From assembly GCA_040954595.2 (NCBI GenBank), contig CM082596.2, positions 1,116,001-1,180,000 of the forward strand: a stretch of 64,000 nt of DNA. Reading direction: 5' to 3'. The notes under the pieces were generated by a model. That model ran no database searches. It was not told the DNA's origin and saw only the letters and a list, made by a program, of their open reading frames with translations. The position numbers and the translations under genes are program-made. The stretch comes from Balanoglossus misakiensis. Lineage: Eukaryota > Hemichordata. Positions 36,626 to 51,000 of this stretch are shown in pieces (positions within the stretch are counted from its first letter, which is position 1; each line of letters starts with the position of its first letter).

Positions 36626-39097
36626 TCAATTGGTGTTTCTTTCGTATGTAGTCTTCTGTCTGTCAAAAATTTTGCGTGCTTCCTCGAATATCTTGACATC
36701 GAAATACAAAGCCTCTTGGACTTCTGGGTCCTGCATCAGCTGCTGTTTGAGCTGGCTGACGATGTTCTTGCGTTGAACGCCGCCTCCTTCACCCTCGGCT
36801 GTGTAAACGTGGTAGTTGAGGACACTGCCTTTGCAACGAGAGAACGGTAGTTGGAAAGCACCTTCTAACATTCCAAGGAATGTATCATAGTCGTCGTTGA
36901 TTCCCATGACGGCGAACCAGTCCTCCAGGTGATCTAATACATACCGTAAAACCTTCATTTTGTCCCTCTTATTCATGACTTCACTCAAAACCAGTTCATT
37001 TCTGTACCAGCAAGGTATTTTAGCAGCCGTTTCTTTCAATCCTTTCTTTACACGTAAACTTTCTATGACTTTGTCAGATTGTTGTGTGCAAAATTCGAAG
37101 TTGTAGAGCAACTGTCTGAAGAAGAAGCTCCCTTGAAATACCGCCCAGTCATTAACAGATACCTCCTTTGCGTCATAAATCTGGCAGTGGAGTTCGTTTC
37201 GGACTTTGCAGTATTCGTACGACGATATCAGTCGTTCATAGGGATCTCTTAACACAGTGACATAAGCGCATGCTTGGGAGGCAAAATCGCAGGTCTGAAA
37301 AGAGTGACCACCAGAATGGAATTTGACAAGGTCATGACGACCGTGCCTTGTCATGGCGCTGTAATAATCCCCCGAATTGATATCACAGACCACAGCCATT
37401 CTGTCGAAGTGGAAATCTTTGGCGATATCTTCCATGCAAAGTTTGAGGGTGCTGCCACCTGACTTCTGGTTGTGTACAAACACCACTGAGGCCGAAGAAT
37501 AATTCTTGGCAGTTTCTTCGCCTTGTTGCGACTTTCTTTTGGTGTAGAAATTTGGCATGTAATTCGGTCGGACTATCCAAGGAAATCTCTTGGTAATGTC
37601 TGCGTCGTTTGATGTTGTCGACTCGCTTTGGCGTAATTGGTCAAGAAACCGATCAGCCTCTTTTGCATCAAAGATATTTGTTGGCAATTTACTTTCCAGT
37701 TGATTGTTGGAAAGCCCTCCTGTGTCAGCTGGTTGTTTGACATTATTAACTGCCGGCTGTCCCTCCTTTGAAGAAGTATCTGCCTTTTTTGGTTGAAGTT
37801 GCTGGGCTTGGACAGCGCCATCGTGTGGTTCGATGTATAATTTTGATTGTCCTGGTTTATGTTGAACAGGCTGTGCGTTTTCTGTTGTCTTTCCATCCCC
37901 GTTTCTTGGTGGCACGTTTCTGCGAGAATAAATTAAATGCATTAATGGCCATGAAGGAGATTATGTGAATGGTAGCCAGTGGAGCCAACACTCTGGGTAT
38001 GGTCGCTATGGTAACGATTCGCGCAGTCGTACTACGCACATTCTGAAAATACTGACGGGAAGACTATTATAGTTAATTGGAATTCTAATTGAAATGGTGC
38101 ATAAAACAGCTGTTGTCATCAATTCTTCACAAAGTGATAACCACCATGCATGACATTTTGCAGAGGTTGTCTATTCAACCAGAAATGACGGGAATGTATT
38201 GTATTCTCAAAATGTAATGCGTTTTTTCTGGGACTCTGGTTGTCCGAAATTTGGTCCGACGCCAGACAGTGTTACGTCAGTGGAATCGGATTGGGTCGCG
38301 TCGAATAGTCGGACCATGACATAATAGTATACAGCAAATTATGGTCGGTCCATGAACATACCTAGACCAGACACCAAACTGATGTGTACAGTATGGTTGA
38401 CTCTTTGGGGACAATACTGTCACCTATTAAATTGTAATGTATGCACTGTTTGTCAGCAAACGGCACCCTTTAGGCTATCTTTGCGTTGCAATCAATTACT
38501 CAAATGGGTGGCTTTTGTTGGAGCGTTCACGTCAGATACTCTAAGTCCCAGGGCTCCCGGTCTGCCCATAGTCCAGCGCTATTAATAACACTATGCTAGT
38601 TGTTGCACTAAATTAAAAAGCTCATGTGACGAGGGGAGAGAGAAGCTAACAAATGCCAGCATTTCTGTCATCACATTGAATATAGTACAAATTGATAAGC
38701 TTGATTTATTAGCTTGCTCTTCTCTTCATTTTACTGGTATATATTCTGATAATGAAACGACTTTCTCAAACATATGTGTCCTATTTTCTCATATCCAATT
38801 TCTCTACCGTCAAACATTTTTGCGTGCGTAATTGATCCTCATCAAGAAATAGCTCAGTGAGGGCCCCGCCTATCGAGTTCCTGGGTCACTCATGAGTCAC
38901 TCACATAAAACATACAGTGCAAAGGCGACAAAAGCCAGGCATTTTTAATGTACCCACCTTATGTTATGAGAGTACCCATCGTGTTGTGAAATATCTGTTA
39001 CTTGGAAGGACGGGTGTTGCCATAATATGAGGATACCAACACTTGCCAGAGAACATAGAACCACAACGTTAATATATTTTACTCGATAGGCCAGCAT
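36626..39097 (-). CDS. Type II membrane sulfotransferase (paralogue 2)
   Basis: Two coding exons, 38958-39097 and 36626-37919 (phase 2 junction), 1,434 nt, 477 aa. The ATG at 39097 is the first in frame. The signal anchor is INVVVLCSLASVGILILW, after MLAYRVKY. The stem is Gln/Lys-rich and lacks heptads. The catalytic part has VFVHNQKSGGSTLK (aa about 186) and VLRDPYERLISSYEYC (aa about 266). The block around CDINSGDYY and the C-terminal QLPFS are shared with paralogue 1. Intron position and phase equal those of paralogue 1, so the pair arose by tandem duplication including the intron. The acceptor substrate is unknown. Confidence 0.87.
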
Positions 39098-40748
39098 CGT
39101 GTATGTTGTCTGATTACACCACGGTGTTGAGTTGACAAACTGGCAGTGGTTGAAACATGGATTGTTCGCCGACAATAAATACTGTGTACGAATCGTCTGT
39201 AGAGAACAAACAAATCATGCAGTCGTTACAATTACACCCTGCAGGAATAAAGAAAGGACGTCGCGATGAGACGAGAATTGCGTCTGGTACAACCAGGACA
39301 TGATTGTCAATAACCTGTAGGTGCCTTGATGCAGTATGGTGATCCAATTTTAAAAGTACAGCGACTAGTCTTCATCAAATACTGCGCTGTTATTAAACAT
39401 ATAGCGCTCTGGGTGGAGTGAGCTGAACACAAAGAGTCCAACAGCTGTTTTGATCTCTCTTTGAAAACAGAATACAGAGCGCGAGTGTCGTTAATAACGT
39501 CCAAACAATGTCACCAGCGTTTTACATTACAGGCACACACGATGCTGTCCTCATGATAAGTGTCACGGCGTCTGGTGTTAACTACAATATATTCAAAAGT
39601 CGACGTACGTGATGTGTATTTTAATCCACAGTGCAGTTGCTATATTGGTCTGCGTCGTTTTTTATTTGCCGCACCTTCGTTCGGGTTCGAAGGACTGTCT
39701 ACACTTAAAAATACACGAATCAATATTGGCGGTATCTCGTGCTTATTTTGGCCACACAGATGAAGCGGGCCTCTTAAAATTAACGAAGTACAAACATAGC
39801 AATCACAAAAACAGAGTGTTAGACTCCTGTCTCGTGGGAAAATAACTGAAAGACGTGTTTTTCTGAAGAAATGTGACTTACCGTTCAGTGCCATGGACAC
39901 CATGCCAATTTCGGACACTTGGAATATATTACGTAATAAGTCCTGTACCAATAACTCCACAGGTTGTTGCTAAAGGAGCCCTTTCTTTATATTCGGCTTA
40001 GTTGCCCTAGCAACAGACATATGTATTGTAACGGAACAGTTTAGCGTTTAATGCGTTCACACATGCGTGGTATTATTACCTGTATCACAGTCCAGGAACT
40101 AGCCCTGTGCATGTATATATTAAAATCTAATTACACACGTGTCCTTATTTATTGGCATAACGACAGGAAAACGCTGACTTCCAGTGGGGGGGGGGGGGGC
40201 GAATAAGCCAACAGGGACTGCGTTCTGTTATAGGGATCCCCTTTACAGCCATCAGACCATTTCTTACAAGCATTCCGAGAATGAGAAAGCCACTTACGAA
40301 AGTTTTGCCATACAGATGGGTTTATGGCTCAACAACAACATTGTGACGTAATGTACTAAGTTTAATTCACACCATACTGAAAGTGTCGCGTTAGTAGATA
40401 GTAGGTTGTTAATATTTCCTTGTGTAGTACTGTGCCAGACAATTAACTGTCCACATCCTGTCCACTGGTGAAGTGACACGGTTTAGTCGGATCCCCCCCC
40501 CCCGGGGGGGGGGGGGGGGGGGACGTACTGTGAATTCTGTGCAGCGCAGCCAGCGGTAGAAATGGGAAGACTCAAATGGGGTTAGCAACAGATTACCTTG
40601 GCACGATTCGGAGTCCGAGCAGAGCATCGTTAACAAATCTGGGTCTTTATTACAAATAAAAGTCGTATAAGGTGTTCTTTAATTGTCTATTTTATAGATC
40701 TACAAAAAGATTTGACATGGAGTCAGCATTCCCTTCTCCATTGATTTG
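39098..40748. other. Divergent intergenic region, sulfotransferase 2 / VPS8
   Basis: Head-to-head promoter region. I see no extra gene. It contains a G14 run (40186-40199) and a C11-G19 block (40493-40522). No TATA box is evident for either gene. Confidence 0.5.
40493..40522. repeat. C11-G19 homopolymer palindrome
   Basis: Eleven C are followed directly by nineteen G about 230 bp upstream of the VPS8 ATG. It could fold as a GC hairpin or quadruplex; it may also be an assembly artefact. Confidence 0.85.
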
Positions 40749-43700
40749 ATGACCAGACAGGCTGTGAATTCAGTAATGGATCCGAAACCGAATCTGATTC
40801 CGGGGCATACTGAAAAGTCACGAAAAAGCAGGAAAATGGCGGAAGGTTTGGAAAGTGCCCTAGCTGCTACGGCAAATGTTACAAGCGGCGACTCGCTTGA
40901 CCTGAATTATCTTGGATTGGGGTCGGTAAGTATACCTGAAGTAATAAATAGCCCATCTGTACCGTTGTGTATGCGTTCGTTCCGTTCGACGTGAATGTAT
41001 TTGTCATCGTAAGGGGGAGTGTCTTGATCACATCATCCGCTCATCACCATGTATGCAAGCATCATGTGCATTATGTACTTGTAGCCCCTATTCTAGGACT
41101 TTTTAGCACGCTCGGGAGAGAGTTCTTTTATTTAGAAGAACCGAATCACAAAGAAACGGCCCCTTGAATAGTTCATTGTGAATGTGTTGATCCCGGTCAT
41201 CAAAGGGGGCGTGTCCCCTTGTCGTGATCAAAGTGGGCGTGTCTCACATCGCGTTCGCCGTGTAAACAAACAACTTCCAGGCGACTGTGCTGCCATACTG
41301 AACTATGATCAGAGATCAAATGGCCAAACTTCAATATAGTTGTATAATCAGGGTGGTTCCTATGTACCATTGGGGTGTGTGGCTGATTACCCTCACGGAC
41401 CGGGAGTAATCAGCCCCCCCCCCCCCCCGTACATCTGCGTACCACAGCTAGGTGGTTCCACATACTCTCTCATCTGATTTGTTTTTGTGTACATAGTGAG
41501 TTGAAGTTTGTTTTATTTCCAGTTTGATGACAGTGACTTGGATATACCCGAAGTAGAGGATGTACCAACCTTAGAATCTATCCTGAATGAGGTGAGTGTG
41601 ATGGAATACAACTTGTCTCACCCTCAGCCTTATCTTGCTGTTATGGTTAAAAGGTTCTCTGTTATAGGCTAATGTCCCTGAGAGTTTGTAATTAAAGGCA
41701 TACATTTTAAAATCTTATCTTGGTTTGAGTAAATAAAATTTTCTTTTTCTTTCTCATTCAGCCTGATGATGTCTTTGAGTTGGATGACAGTGAACTGGGT
41801 TTGTTCTCGGAGACCGGGGAATCACCTATTGATCCAAGTGCTGCAACTGCGTCTGGTGTCTCCAGTTCAGAAAAGATGTCACCTCATAAACAGTAAGTAT
41901 TGTATTCACTTTTGTCTGCATTTCAATTTAGTATGAGACATTGAATTCATGAGATATTTCTTCAAACCTTGTCTTCATCGTTTGTTGATTATAATTTTCA
42001 GGAGAAAGAAAAGCAGTGTGATGTATGCTGCTCATGGATCTATCATACGACATGTCATGTTGAAAGGAATTTCTTCACAACTTGTGTCTGCTGCAGTGAG
42101 TACCGTTGTTCATTTGTTTGTTTCATTGAGATAATGTAGAAGCAATTCCGAGAAACTACATTTTGATTGTTTGGCCTACCAGTTATCTTGAATTCATCAC
42201 TGAACTGCTGAGTTTCAAATGATGTTTGTCAAAGACTTCAAACTTCTCTATCCAATTTTTTATATTGACAGGACAGAGTAGATGCAGGCAAACCCACTGC
42301 CATGGCTGTATCAGCATTGATTTCAATCGGCACATCTCATGGTCTCATCATGGTGTTTGGTAAGTCAAAAATTATTTTGAATGTTTCTTTGCCACATATC
42401 ATACTCACCATGAAGCTCTCTCAACTGGTTTACTGTTGAGAGAGCTTCATGGAGAAAATCCAATTGGTGGTGCAGATGTGAATTATTACTGAATTCTATA
42501 CACACACTTCTCAGTTAGTAAAATTCTTCTATTTTAATCCAAACCTACTTACATGGTAAATTTGATCTCTACAGATCCTAAACAAGCATTGAAATGGTGT
42601 TTAGGAAGTACAGCTGTAGGAGCGCAATATGGTGCTGTCTCAGCTCTGTGCATCAACAACGATTGCTCGAGACTACTTGCTGGATTTGCTAGAGGGCAGG
42701 TCAGTAATTGTCAGAAATATTGTTGACATTTTTCATGTGTTATTCAAACACACAATGATGTTTATGCATGCAGTTGTGACATTGTTCGACAGAAGTGCTT
42801 TTGAAGTGCTGAAAAAGTTCAACTTAAATAATTCTCTGTGTTTGCTTTGTATTTTTCCCTTCCCAGATGACAATGTGGGATTTGTCTACAGGCAAACTCT
42901 TACGTACCATCACAGATGCCCATCCACCAGGCTCAGCTGTATTGCACATCAAGGTAAATCGTAGATTCCAGTAGATCTTTGTCATAAAATTCATGATTGT
43001 ATCTTCAGTATGTAAGATCCAGAATTATGTACCAAGATAAACTAACCCACAATGATTCTTGGACAGTTCTTCCTGACTTTGCATTTTCTGTTGATAGTTT
43101 ACAGATGACCCGACACTTGCAATATGCAGTGACAGTGGTGGTTCTGTCTTTGAATTGAGTTTCAAGTAAGTACTCTAGTCATATCTGTGGCGTTGTGATG
43201 TGTTGTGTATATTCCAGAGTTTGTCAGTCTTGCCACAAATTGTGTGGAGTCCAGGAAAGAATGTATTTAATCTCGACATAACACTGACATCATCTCCTTC
43301 CATCTTTTCTACACAGGAGAGTGATGGGAATGAGATCGTGTGAATCCAAATGTTTATTTTCTGGAAGGTAAGTATAGGAATCGAGAAAAAATTATTCAAA
43401 ATTTATAATCTGATAGTTCTGTTGCATTGGATTGAAAAATAGTGTCAGACAACAAAGTCAACATACGGTGAAATATGCTGAAATACAGTAGTAATTTTGA
43501 CAACTTTGTTTTTTAATTTTCAGTCGAGGTGAGGTGTGTACGATTGAACCATTGCACATGAATGCAACTGTGAAAGATCATCCTTTGCAAGATGTGTCTC
43601 TGCTAGCAATGGCCACGTTATCCAAGGTAGGCTTACAAGTGATGAATTTCTTAAAGACATGTTGGTAGATTGTATATCAAAAATTCAAATGCTATATAGA

Positions 43701-46700
43701 GACAGACATGACAGTGATATTGGTCAACTCCGCAGGCTACTTCAACAATTTGAAGTGTAAAAAGAAACTGTAATTTCATTGCAATTAATTGAACATTAAT
43801 CTTTATTTCATATCTTCCAGGTACTTATTGTCACCATAAGACCCAAGCTGCAGGTGTTGTTTACAAAAGCTTTAAAGGTAAGATACTTTCTCGCATCCTA
43901 GCTTTGATGAAGCGTACTTTCATTTTTTGCCACTGAATAATCTCTAATACTGATATAACTCACCTTACTTCTACAGGGTGATCAGACCTCACTGCCTCTT
44001 CTGACCTGGCAATTTGTGATCATCCAAGTCTCAGACTCAGCAAGAGTAATTGATCCTGTCTTAGCATTTGCAAGGGGTAATTCCATTCTGTTCTATCAGG
44101 TAAGATCACTTTACTTCACAAGTGAAATCTTCTCTCCAGTTTCCACCAAATTTCCAGCCCTTTCCATTGGTACACCTGTCATGAATAACAGTATTGTTTT
44201 CTCCTGTATCATTTCAGGTCATGTGTCAAGATGTGAACAATATCAAGTTTGCTCCGTTACAGAAAGTGGAGCTGCCATACATGTTACTAAGCATTGCTGT
44301 AAGTCTATAATGTACATACTTGTTGTTTTAGTGTGCTGTTTACTCCTACAGTATCTCTGATTGTTTTTAAGTTTATAACTGAAACCAGAACTTTATTTTT
44401 TGTATTGTAAGTCAGTTTTGTCAAGATAATCAGGAATGTTTTTCAAGGGAAGTTTTAATTTACCGCTTGACATAATATTTATCTTTTAACAAACTTATTT
44501 ACTCTGCCCTCTTTTTTTCTTTCCATTCACAGTGGTTTAATTCAAGAACCATGGTTACTGTAGACACAACTGAACGATTACATGTGATTGATGTCAGAAC
44601 AGAAGAAGAGCTTGAGGTCATTGATCTTGTAGATGTGGAATTGGTCTATGGTTCCAGTTATTTCAAGTCCCTGGCTACTGGTGGCAATGTCAGCAAAGCG
44701 CTGGTAATGAAACTGTCTTTGTAATATTCCATTCAAGATTTTCTCATTTGTATTCACCTTGATAAATTCTAATGTTTTACTAGTCACATACATGTACATG
44801 TATCTGTTTTTCCTTGTTTCCAGGCATTAGCTGGAGAGCATGCTTGTTACCAATCGATTGTCAGTTACACTGGACAGCTGCTGTTTGTAGGAACGAAGGT
44901 GAGTTTCATTATGATGTATAAGCTAGTTGGTTAGTCTGTATTTGTAGGAAGTATGGTGAGAAATGGAATTTCATTGGTCAAAGGTTCGCCACAGAATACC
45001 TGGGATATTAGAATAAGTGAATGCAAGGATGCCAGCAAAATAATAATGAAATATTTTATTTTTTCAGTCTGTTCATGTTATGACAATGAGGACATGGAAA
45101 GAGGTGAGGATATTTTCTTTGAAATTTATGGAATTTTATAAAGCCTTTTGTGAAAATTTCTCATTTAATTTCATTCTATTTTGAAAAGTAATGAGACATT
45201 TTCATTGATATATTTTATTTTGTTTGCCATGCAGAGAATTGAGTTACTGGTGAAACAGAACAAATTCAAAGAAGCATTGACGTTGGCATTGTCATTTTAC
45301 ACTGGCAAAGCAAAAGCTGTTGTAGGTAAGTACCTTGTTAATGATAAATCTATGATAGTTTTACACGTAATTCAAAAACATTATACCTATTCACCAGCTC
45401 TGTAACATACAGGATATGACTTAAATGTAATTTATTTTTTATGCACAATGAACACCGAAGCTTCAATATAATTTTTGTTTGATAATTTGGATCTCTGATT
45501 TTTCTTTCTCTAGATAGTTCTGGTCGTGAGTACTCTTTCAGCCATCTCTATCCAACATATTTGCTTTCCATTTATCAGTCACAGATTCAGTCATCTAGTA
45601 TGTCCAATGTTTCCTCAAACAGCATCAATTATCCAATCTTTCCTGCACAAAGATGATACTAAAATCACTAACCAAAAATGACCTAGAAACTATCCTACAT
45701 AAAGAATTGTCTCAAAACATTTTCCTGAGCAAATTAGAAGACTCATGTCAGAAAATGATAAGAAAACCTTCATACATGTTTGATAACTCCGTCAGGCTAG
45801 GATTGTGTGCTGTCATTTTCACAGACTATGCACGGTGGGGTTAATTTTGCTGGGTTTCACGATACATGCATGAATAGTAAAAACAGTTTTACTCAATCCC
45901 CACATTTTTCCTTGCCATCTTCTGTGAAGCATGATCTACTAACCATATACTTGTGTCTCCAGATACATTTTAACACAAAACGGAATGTCATGTTTGCTAT
46001 CCTATTGATGTGAAAAAGAATGGAATGATCTTTGATGACTTTTTGCCTGAATGCCTTGGTAATATTGTTTGTTTGACACTCAAATTAATATCCAATCTAC
46101 CAACTCTTCTCTTTTTACAGGACTGATTGGAAGTCAGGGTAAACGGAAAGCACTGGTTTCAGATCGGGTAAGTAGAACTGTGGATTGTGGAAAGTGTTCC
46201 CAGAGGGCACTAATAACACACCATTGTGTGTGGGAAATTATTCTTTGTGACGATGTTAGATATAGTAATTACTGGCCGAGTGGTATGATAGATGGCAAGT
46301 GTCTCCTGCCTCCAGGGCTCATAGTTCTATATCAGCCTTCATGTTTGTGTTTTTTTTCTCTCCAGATATTGGATTTACTTTTTACGTTTGTTGATCTGTC
46401 GATGACTCAAAACTGCCCTGAGAGAGGTACCATTGAAGTTTTGGAACGACATTTCCAGGTATGTTAATGTTTTGTTCTAGCATGGTAGTTCAGGAGACAA
46501 TACAGAGATTTGGTCATGCTTCTATGCTACCTATTTGTGTGTCTCTTCTATAGGGAAAGAGTGCTTGATATTTTTAAGTGTATTTTTTTGTATACTTGCA
46601 GGAAGTGGTACCCATATGTGTTGACTACTGCCTGACACTTGACAGAACGTAAGTGTAACATCTCATCACCTAATATGCCTTGTTTTGTAATTCAGCATCT

Positions 46701-48059
46701 TGGTAGCTCTTGACAATAGAAGAATGCAATTGCTATCTTTTCATCACTGTTTCAGGGATATTCTATTCAGTACCATCTTTGATAAGTTTGGAGCAGACAT
46801 GATCGCCAAGGGAGTCTTCCTGGAATGCTTAGAACCATACATCCTGAATGACAAACTGGTCTCTATCACTCCAACGGTCATGAAGGATTTTGTGGAACAT
46901 TATGAGTTGAAAGGAATGCTGCAGAATGTAGAGGCTTGTATTGTACACATGGATGTAGCTAGTCTAGATATTCATCAGGTATGTCAGTATTATTCCATGC
47001 TGGTTTTCTGGAGGCTTGTTTTGTGTTCACGTTGAGCCATATTGATTTGAAAAAGTTTGTAAGGTGACTCAAACGAGACTTCTAGCTTTCAAATTTCAGT
47101 CTTTCTGTAGATAAGAGATACATGTAATTGTTTGACATATTGATGCCTTTTTCCCTGTTTTGCCAGGTTGTAGTGCTGTGTTGGGCCCATGGCTTGTATG
47201 ACGCCATCTTGTATGTCTACAACAAAGGTATGAATGATTATGTGACTCCATTGGAGGAATTACTGAAGGTTTTACAGGCAGCTACATCATCCACTAAACA
47301 ACTCACTGATGAACAGATCAAGCTAGGAAATAAGTTGCTTGTATATATCAGGTAAGGCCCATTGATCACTGTGGAGTGGTTTGATCCTGCAAAATGAATA
47401 TCACTGGAGTCCGTTGGAATCATTTTCATTATCAGAAAGAAATAGAAATAGAAATGGCTATGGTACATGTAGCAGGCAGTATTAAGCAATCTGTCACAGT
47501 GAAATAATTCTTTTTTTACTTTCATACACAGTTGTTGCTTGGCAGGCAGAGCCTATCCCTTTGGCGACATCCCAGAACAGATTGTCCATGATGTCAAGGA
47601 GTCGGTAAGTTTCTCCCAGTTCTCTCAGATTTTAATCTCTACACCCTCAGAATGGCCAGAACATACTCCTTCAATATTGTTCTCTGGAGCTTCAGTTGAG
47701 AGAGTTGATGTCTGATTGTAAAGTGACTTATTTGATATTTCTCCCCAGGTGTTCAAATGCATCACACTGTTACACACGAAGGGTCACAATGAAGAAGAAC
47801 CAGCGTATCCATACTTGAGAACGTTGCTGCAATTTGATACCCGAGAATTCCTCAATGTTTTGGCTCTCGCGTTTGAAGAACCTGAGTTTGATTCATCAGA
47901 AGGGTAAGTGGAATACTTGCTGTTTAGTGTCTGTGTTGGTGTTGGTGTTTTATTCGAGGGAGATTTGGTTTGTCTGTGGCCCCTCCACTGTGCTCAGCTG
48001 AATCATGCCTGTCTGTCTGTCTATCTACCGGTCCATGTATATCTGTGTGTGTGTGTGTC

Positions 48060-48097
<38 letters not shown>

Positions 48098-51000
48098 TCT
48101 ATCTCTCTCTCTCTCTGTTTCCATGGAGAAGATAGCCCTAATGTTGCCACTGAACTTAAAATTTTGATTATTTTTTTTCATTTTCAGTACATTTCCTTTA
48201 AGTGTGCAATCTAGACAGCGAGTTGTGGATATCCTGCTCCAAATCATGGTGGAGAGCATTGGATTTTCTGTAAGTATTGTCAGATTTGCCGACAGACAAT
48301 GTCAAGTTTATTTTAAAAGCGGAGAACCTTGGAGATTTTTCTGTGTGGTCATCTTCTGATCTCTTTCATTTCCACAGCCGACCCAGATTGGATGTCTCTT
48401 CACATTCTTGGCTCGGCAGATGGCAAAGCATGAAAGTAGCATCATTGTCAACAGATTGTTGTTTGAACAGGTAAGTTGATGTTCCTAGGTTTTAAATGTT
48501 ATGTGTCGTCTAAGCTGTTAAGTTTTGTTGTGTGAGTGTCTAAAACATTTACTGGCACGCTCCTGTCACTGATATTATTGACTGTACGTTTAAACTTTAC
48601 ATCCAGGTTCTTGAGTTCCTGTCGAACCCAAACGATGAAAGTCGACATGAGGAAAGACAACAAGCATTGTTGGAATTATTGAATGCTGGCGGCTTGCAAC
48701 AGGTCAATGAACACAAACTCCTGTCACTGGCTGAAAATGCGAAATTGTAAGTATCTGATTCAAATTATTTATCCAAGACTATTCAAATGTTAGACAGTTC
48801 TTCTGCAAACCAGGGCTGTTTAGGTATTTTGAGAAGGGAGAAGGGACCCAAGTAATGAAATTCCTTTCAAATGGTTACAGGTTCTTTGCAAGGAATTTGC
48901 ATTGGACAAACTGGTACAGTGTAATGTGATTAATGTATTTAATCTCGATCTGTAATAAGCTACATTGCAGTATTACTAAGAAAGCCTAAGTCACTGAAAA
49001 AAGAAATCCACTATGAGACAGTTGTGTTGTTGTTTATAACGAAACAAACTTGATGACAGGCTGATAGAAAAGAATTAATATGAAAAATCATATCTAGGAT
49101 TTATATAAAGTTTTTTTTCACTCTGTTTAGCAAAGACTGAATATTTTTTTCACAAAGATATGAAAGATGAAAAGTCACTGAAAATCAAGTGTAAATGTTC
49201 TTCCTCTTTTGGGATTCTCACATCCTTGCAGAACTCATTAAATGTACTACAGGTATATATATAAAAGTTCTGTAGTTTTACTTATCCGATCAGTTAATAT
49301 GTATAGTAGTCCAATGTAAAATGTTTGAATAATGATAAAGGAATAATATGTGACAAGGGTGGGATTTACTTGTAAATTGGTTTACTACATACCAGCAAAT
49401 TGGTTTACTACATACCAGCATTTAGTGTGGATCAGCTGTTCATTACAAAACTTACCATCACCATATTTGTAATCAATCAAATGTTTCTGATATGAATGAA
49501 GATTATTAGTGATATGGTCATGTGTAATGTTCAAAATTCTTCATCAAGTTAATACTGCTCCAAAATTTACAAAGATTGGTACAGTAGACTTGTCAGTGTT
49601 CTCGAGGAAAGCAGAACTGCAGTGGGAAATTCAACTTGGTGAACACTTCATTGATGTTCATTCACACGCTCTGAACAACGATTGCAGCCTGTTTTATTCT
49701 ATCGCACACAGTCTGTGTTGGTAGCATTTCATAAAGTGCGCCATCAGACATTTGCATGTAAACGCTGCCATCATCGTTTGTGACAACTCGTTGGGCGTGC
49801 ATTGCCTGTTGGGATGGCGCGACCATCTCCTCTTTGTCTGCAGAGGGGGGTGTTGTGGTTGGGTCGGTCTTTGTGGATGACTGTGACAGTTCCTGTGTTA
49901 AGTGTTCACCTTCAGCTGCATTGGAGTCTGCGGCTACATCTTGTTGATGATCTTTCTGTGTGGATCCTTGCTGCTGATTATGTTGCAGATGCTGACTGTT
50001 TTGCTGTTGTAGCTCTTGTTGCGGTGATGAACCTTGCAGCTGATCTCGCTGTGGCTGTTGCTGGGCAGACTTTGTAGGAATCAGGGTATACACTTCATTT
50101 CCAACCATGATTGTGTACTGTCCGTTTAAAGTGTCTAACTGCAAATCACCTAGTGATAATGAGGACGGTGAATTTGGGACAGATCTCGGCTGATCATCCT
50201 TGCCGCTCAATGGCTTGATTTGTTGCTCCTGCGGTTGGTGATGGTTGCCATCTGCATTTCCTTGTGGAGACATCTGTCTAGCTTCATCATTCTGCTGCTT
50301 GATTGGTTCAACTGTAGATGCAACACCTTGTTGAAGTCTCTCAGAATTCATCCCTCCATTGCTGTGTGCCTGTTCTTCACCTGCGATATTGTCACCATGG
50401 GAACCTGACTGTGACTTCATGGCCGCATCACTCAATTGCTGACGACCTTCTTGGTCAGCTTCAGCAATCTTTGCATCTTCACTGTAACCATGGTGAGCAG
50501 TCTGAGAAGCAGGGGTGTTTGTAGTTAGCGTCTGATGACAATCAACTTTTGAAGTGGCATCACTCTCAGTACATCCATTAGCTGTGCTCAGAGTAGTTGG
50601 AGTTTGCAAATCTTTCTCTTCATCAATCTTTTCTCCAGAGACTGATTTCACACCAGCCTTCATAGGGACATACCCATTGTTGTCACTCTGTCCAATATTC
50701 AATTCCACACCCCCATGCATACCACTGGCTAGGTCCAACATATTGTCACTTGCGTTTGCAGTTTTATCCAGAGTAGAGTACTTAGCATTCCCATTTTGCA
50801 ATTTCACCGGCTCTTCGTAATCTGTATCATTCCCAGCGCTTTTTATGGTCGAGTACATTATGTATGGATTCATGTAATTTCCATCGACATTATCTGGCAA
50901 CTCTGTGTAGGTGTGTTCTTCATCATCATCGTCAAGATTGTGTGCAGAGTTCATCTCACCAGAGATTCTCTCGTGGTTTTCGTTTGGTAAGAGGGGCAAA

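Noticed and set aside
45540-46010. Possible extra exon in the VPS8 intron after 45325
   Set aside because: Exons 45235-45325 and 46121-46167 already join in phase at a conserved VVGL junction; frames here have no VPS8 similarity.
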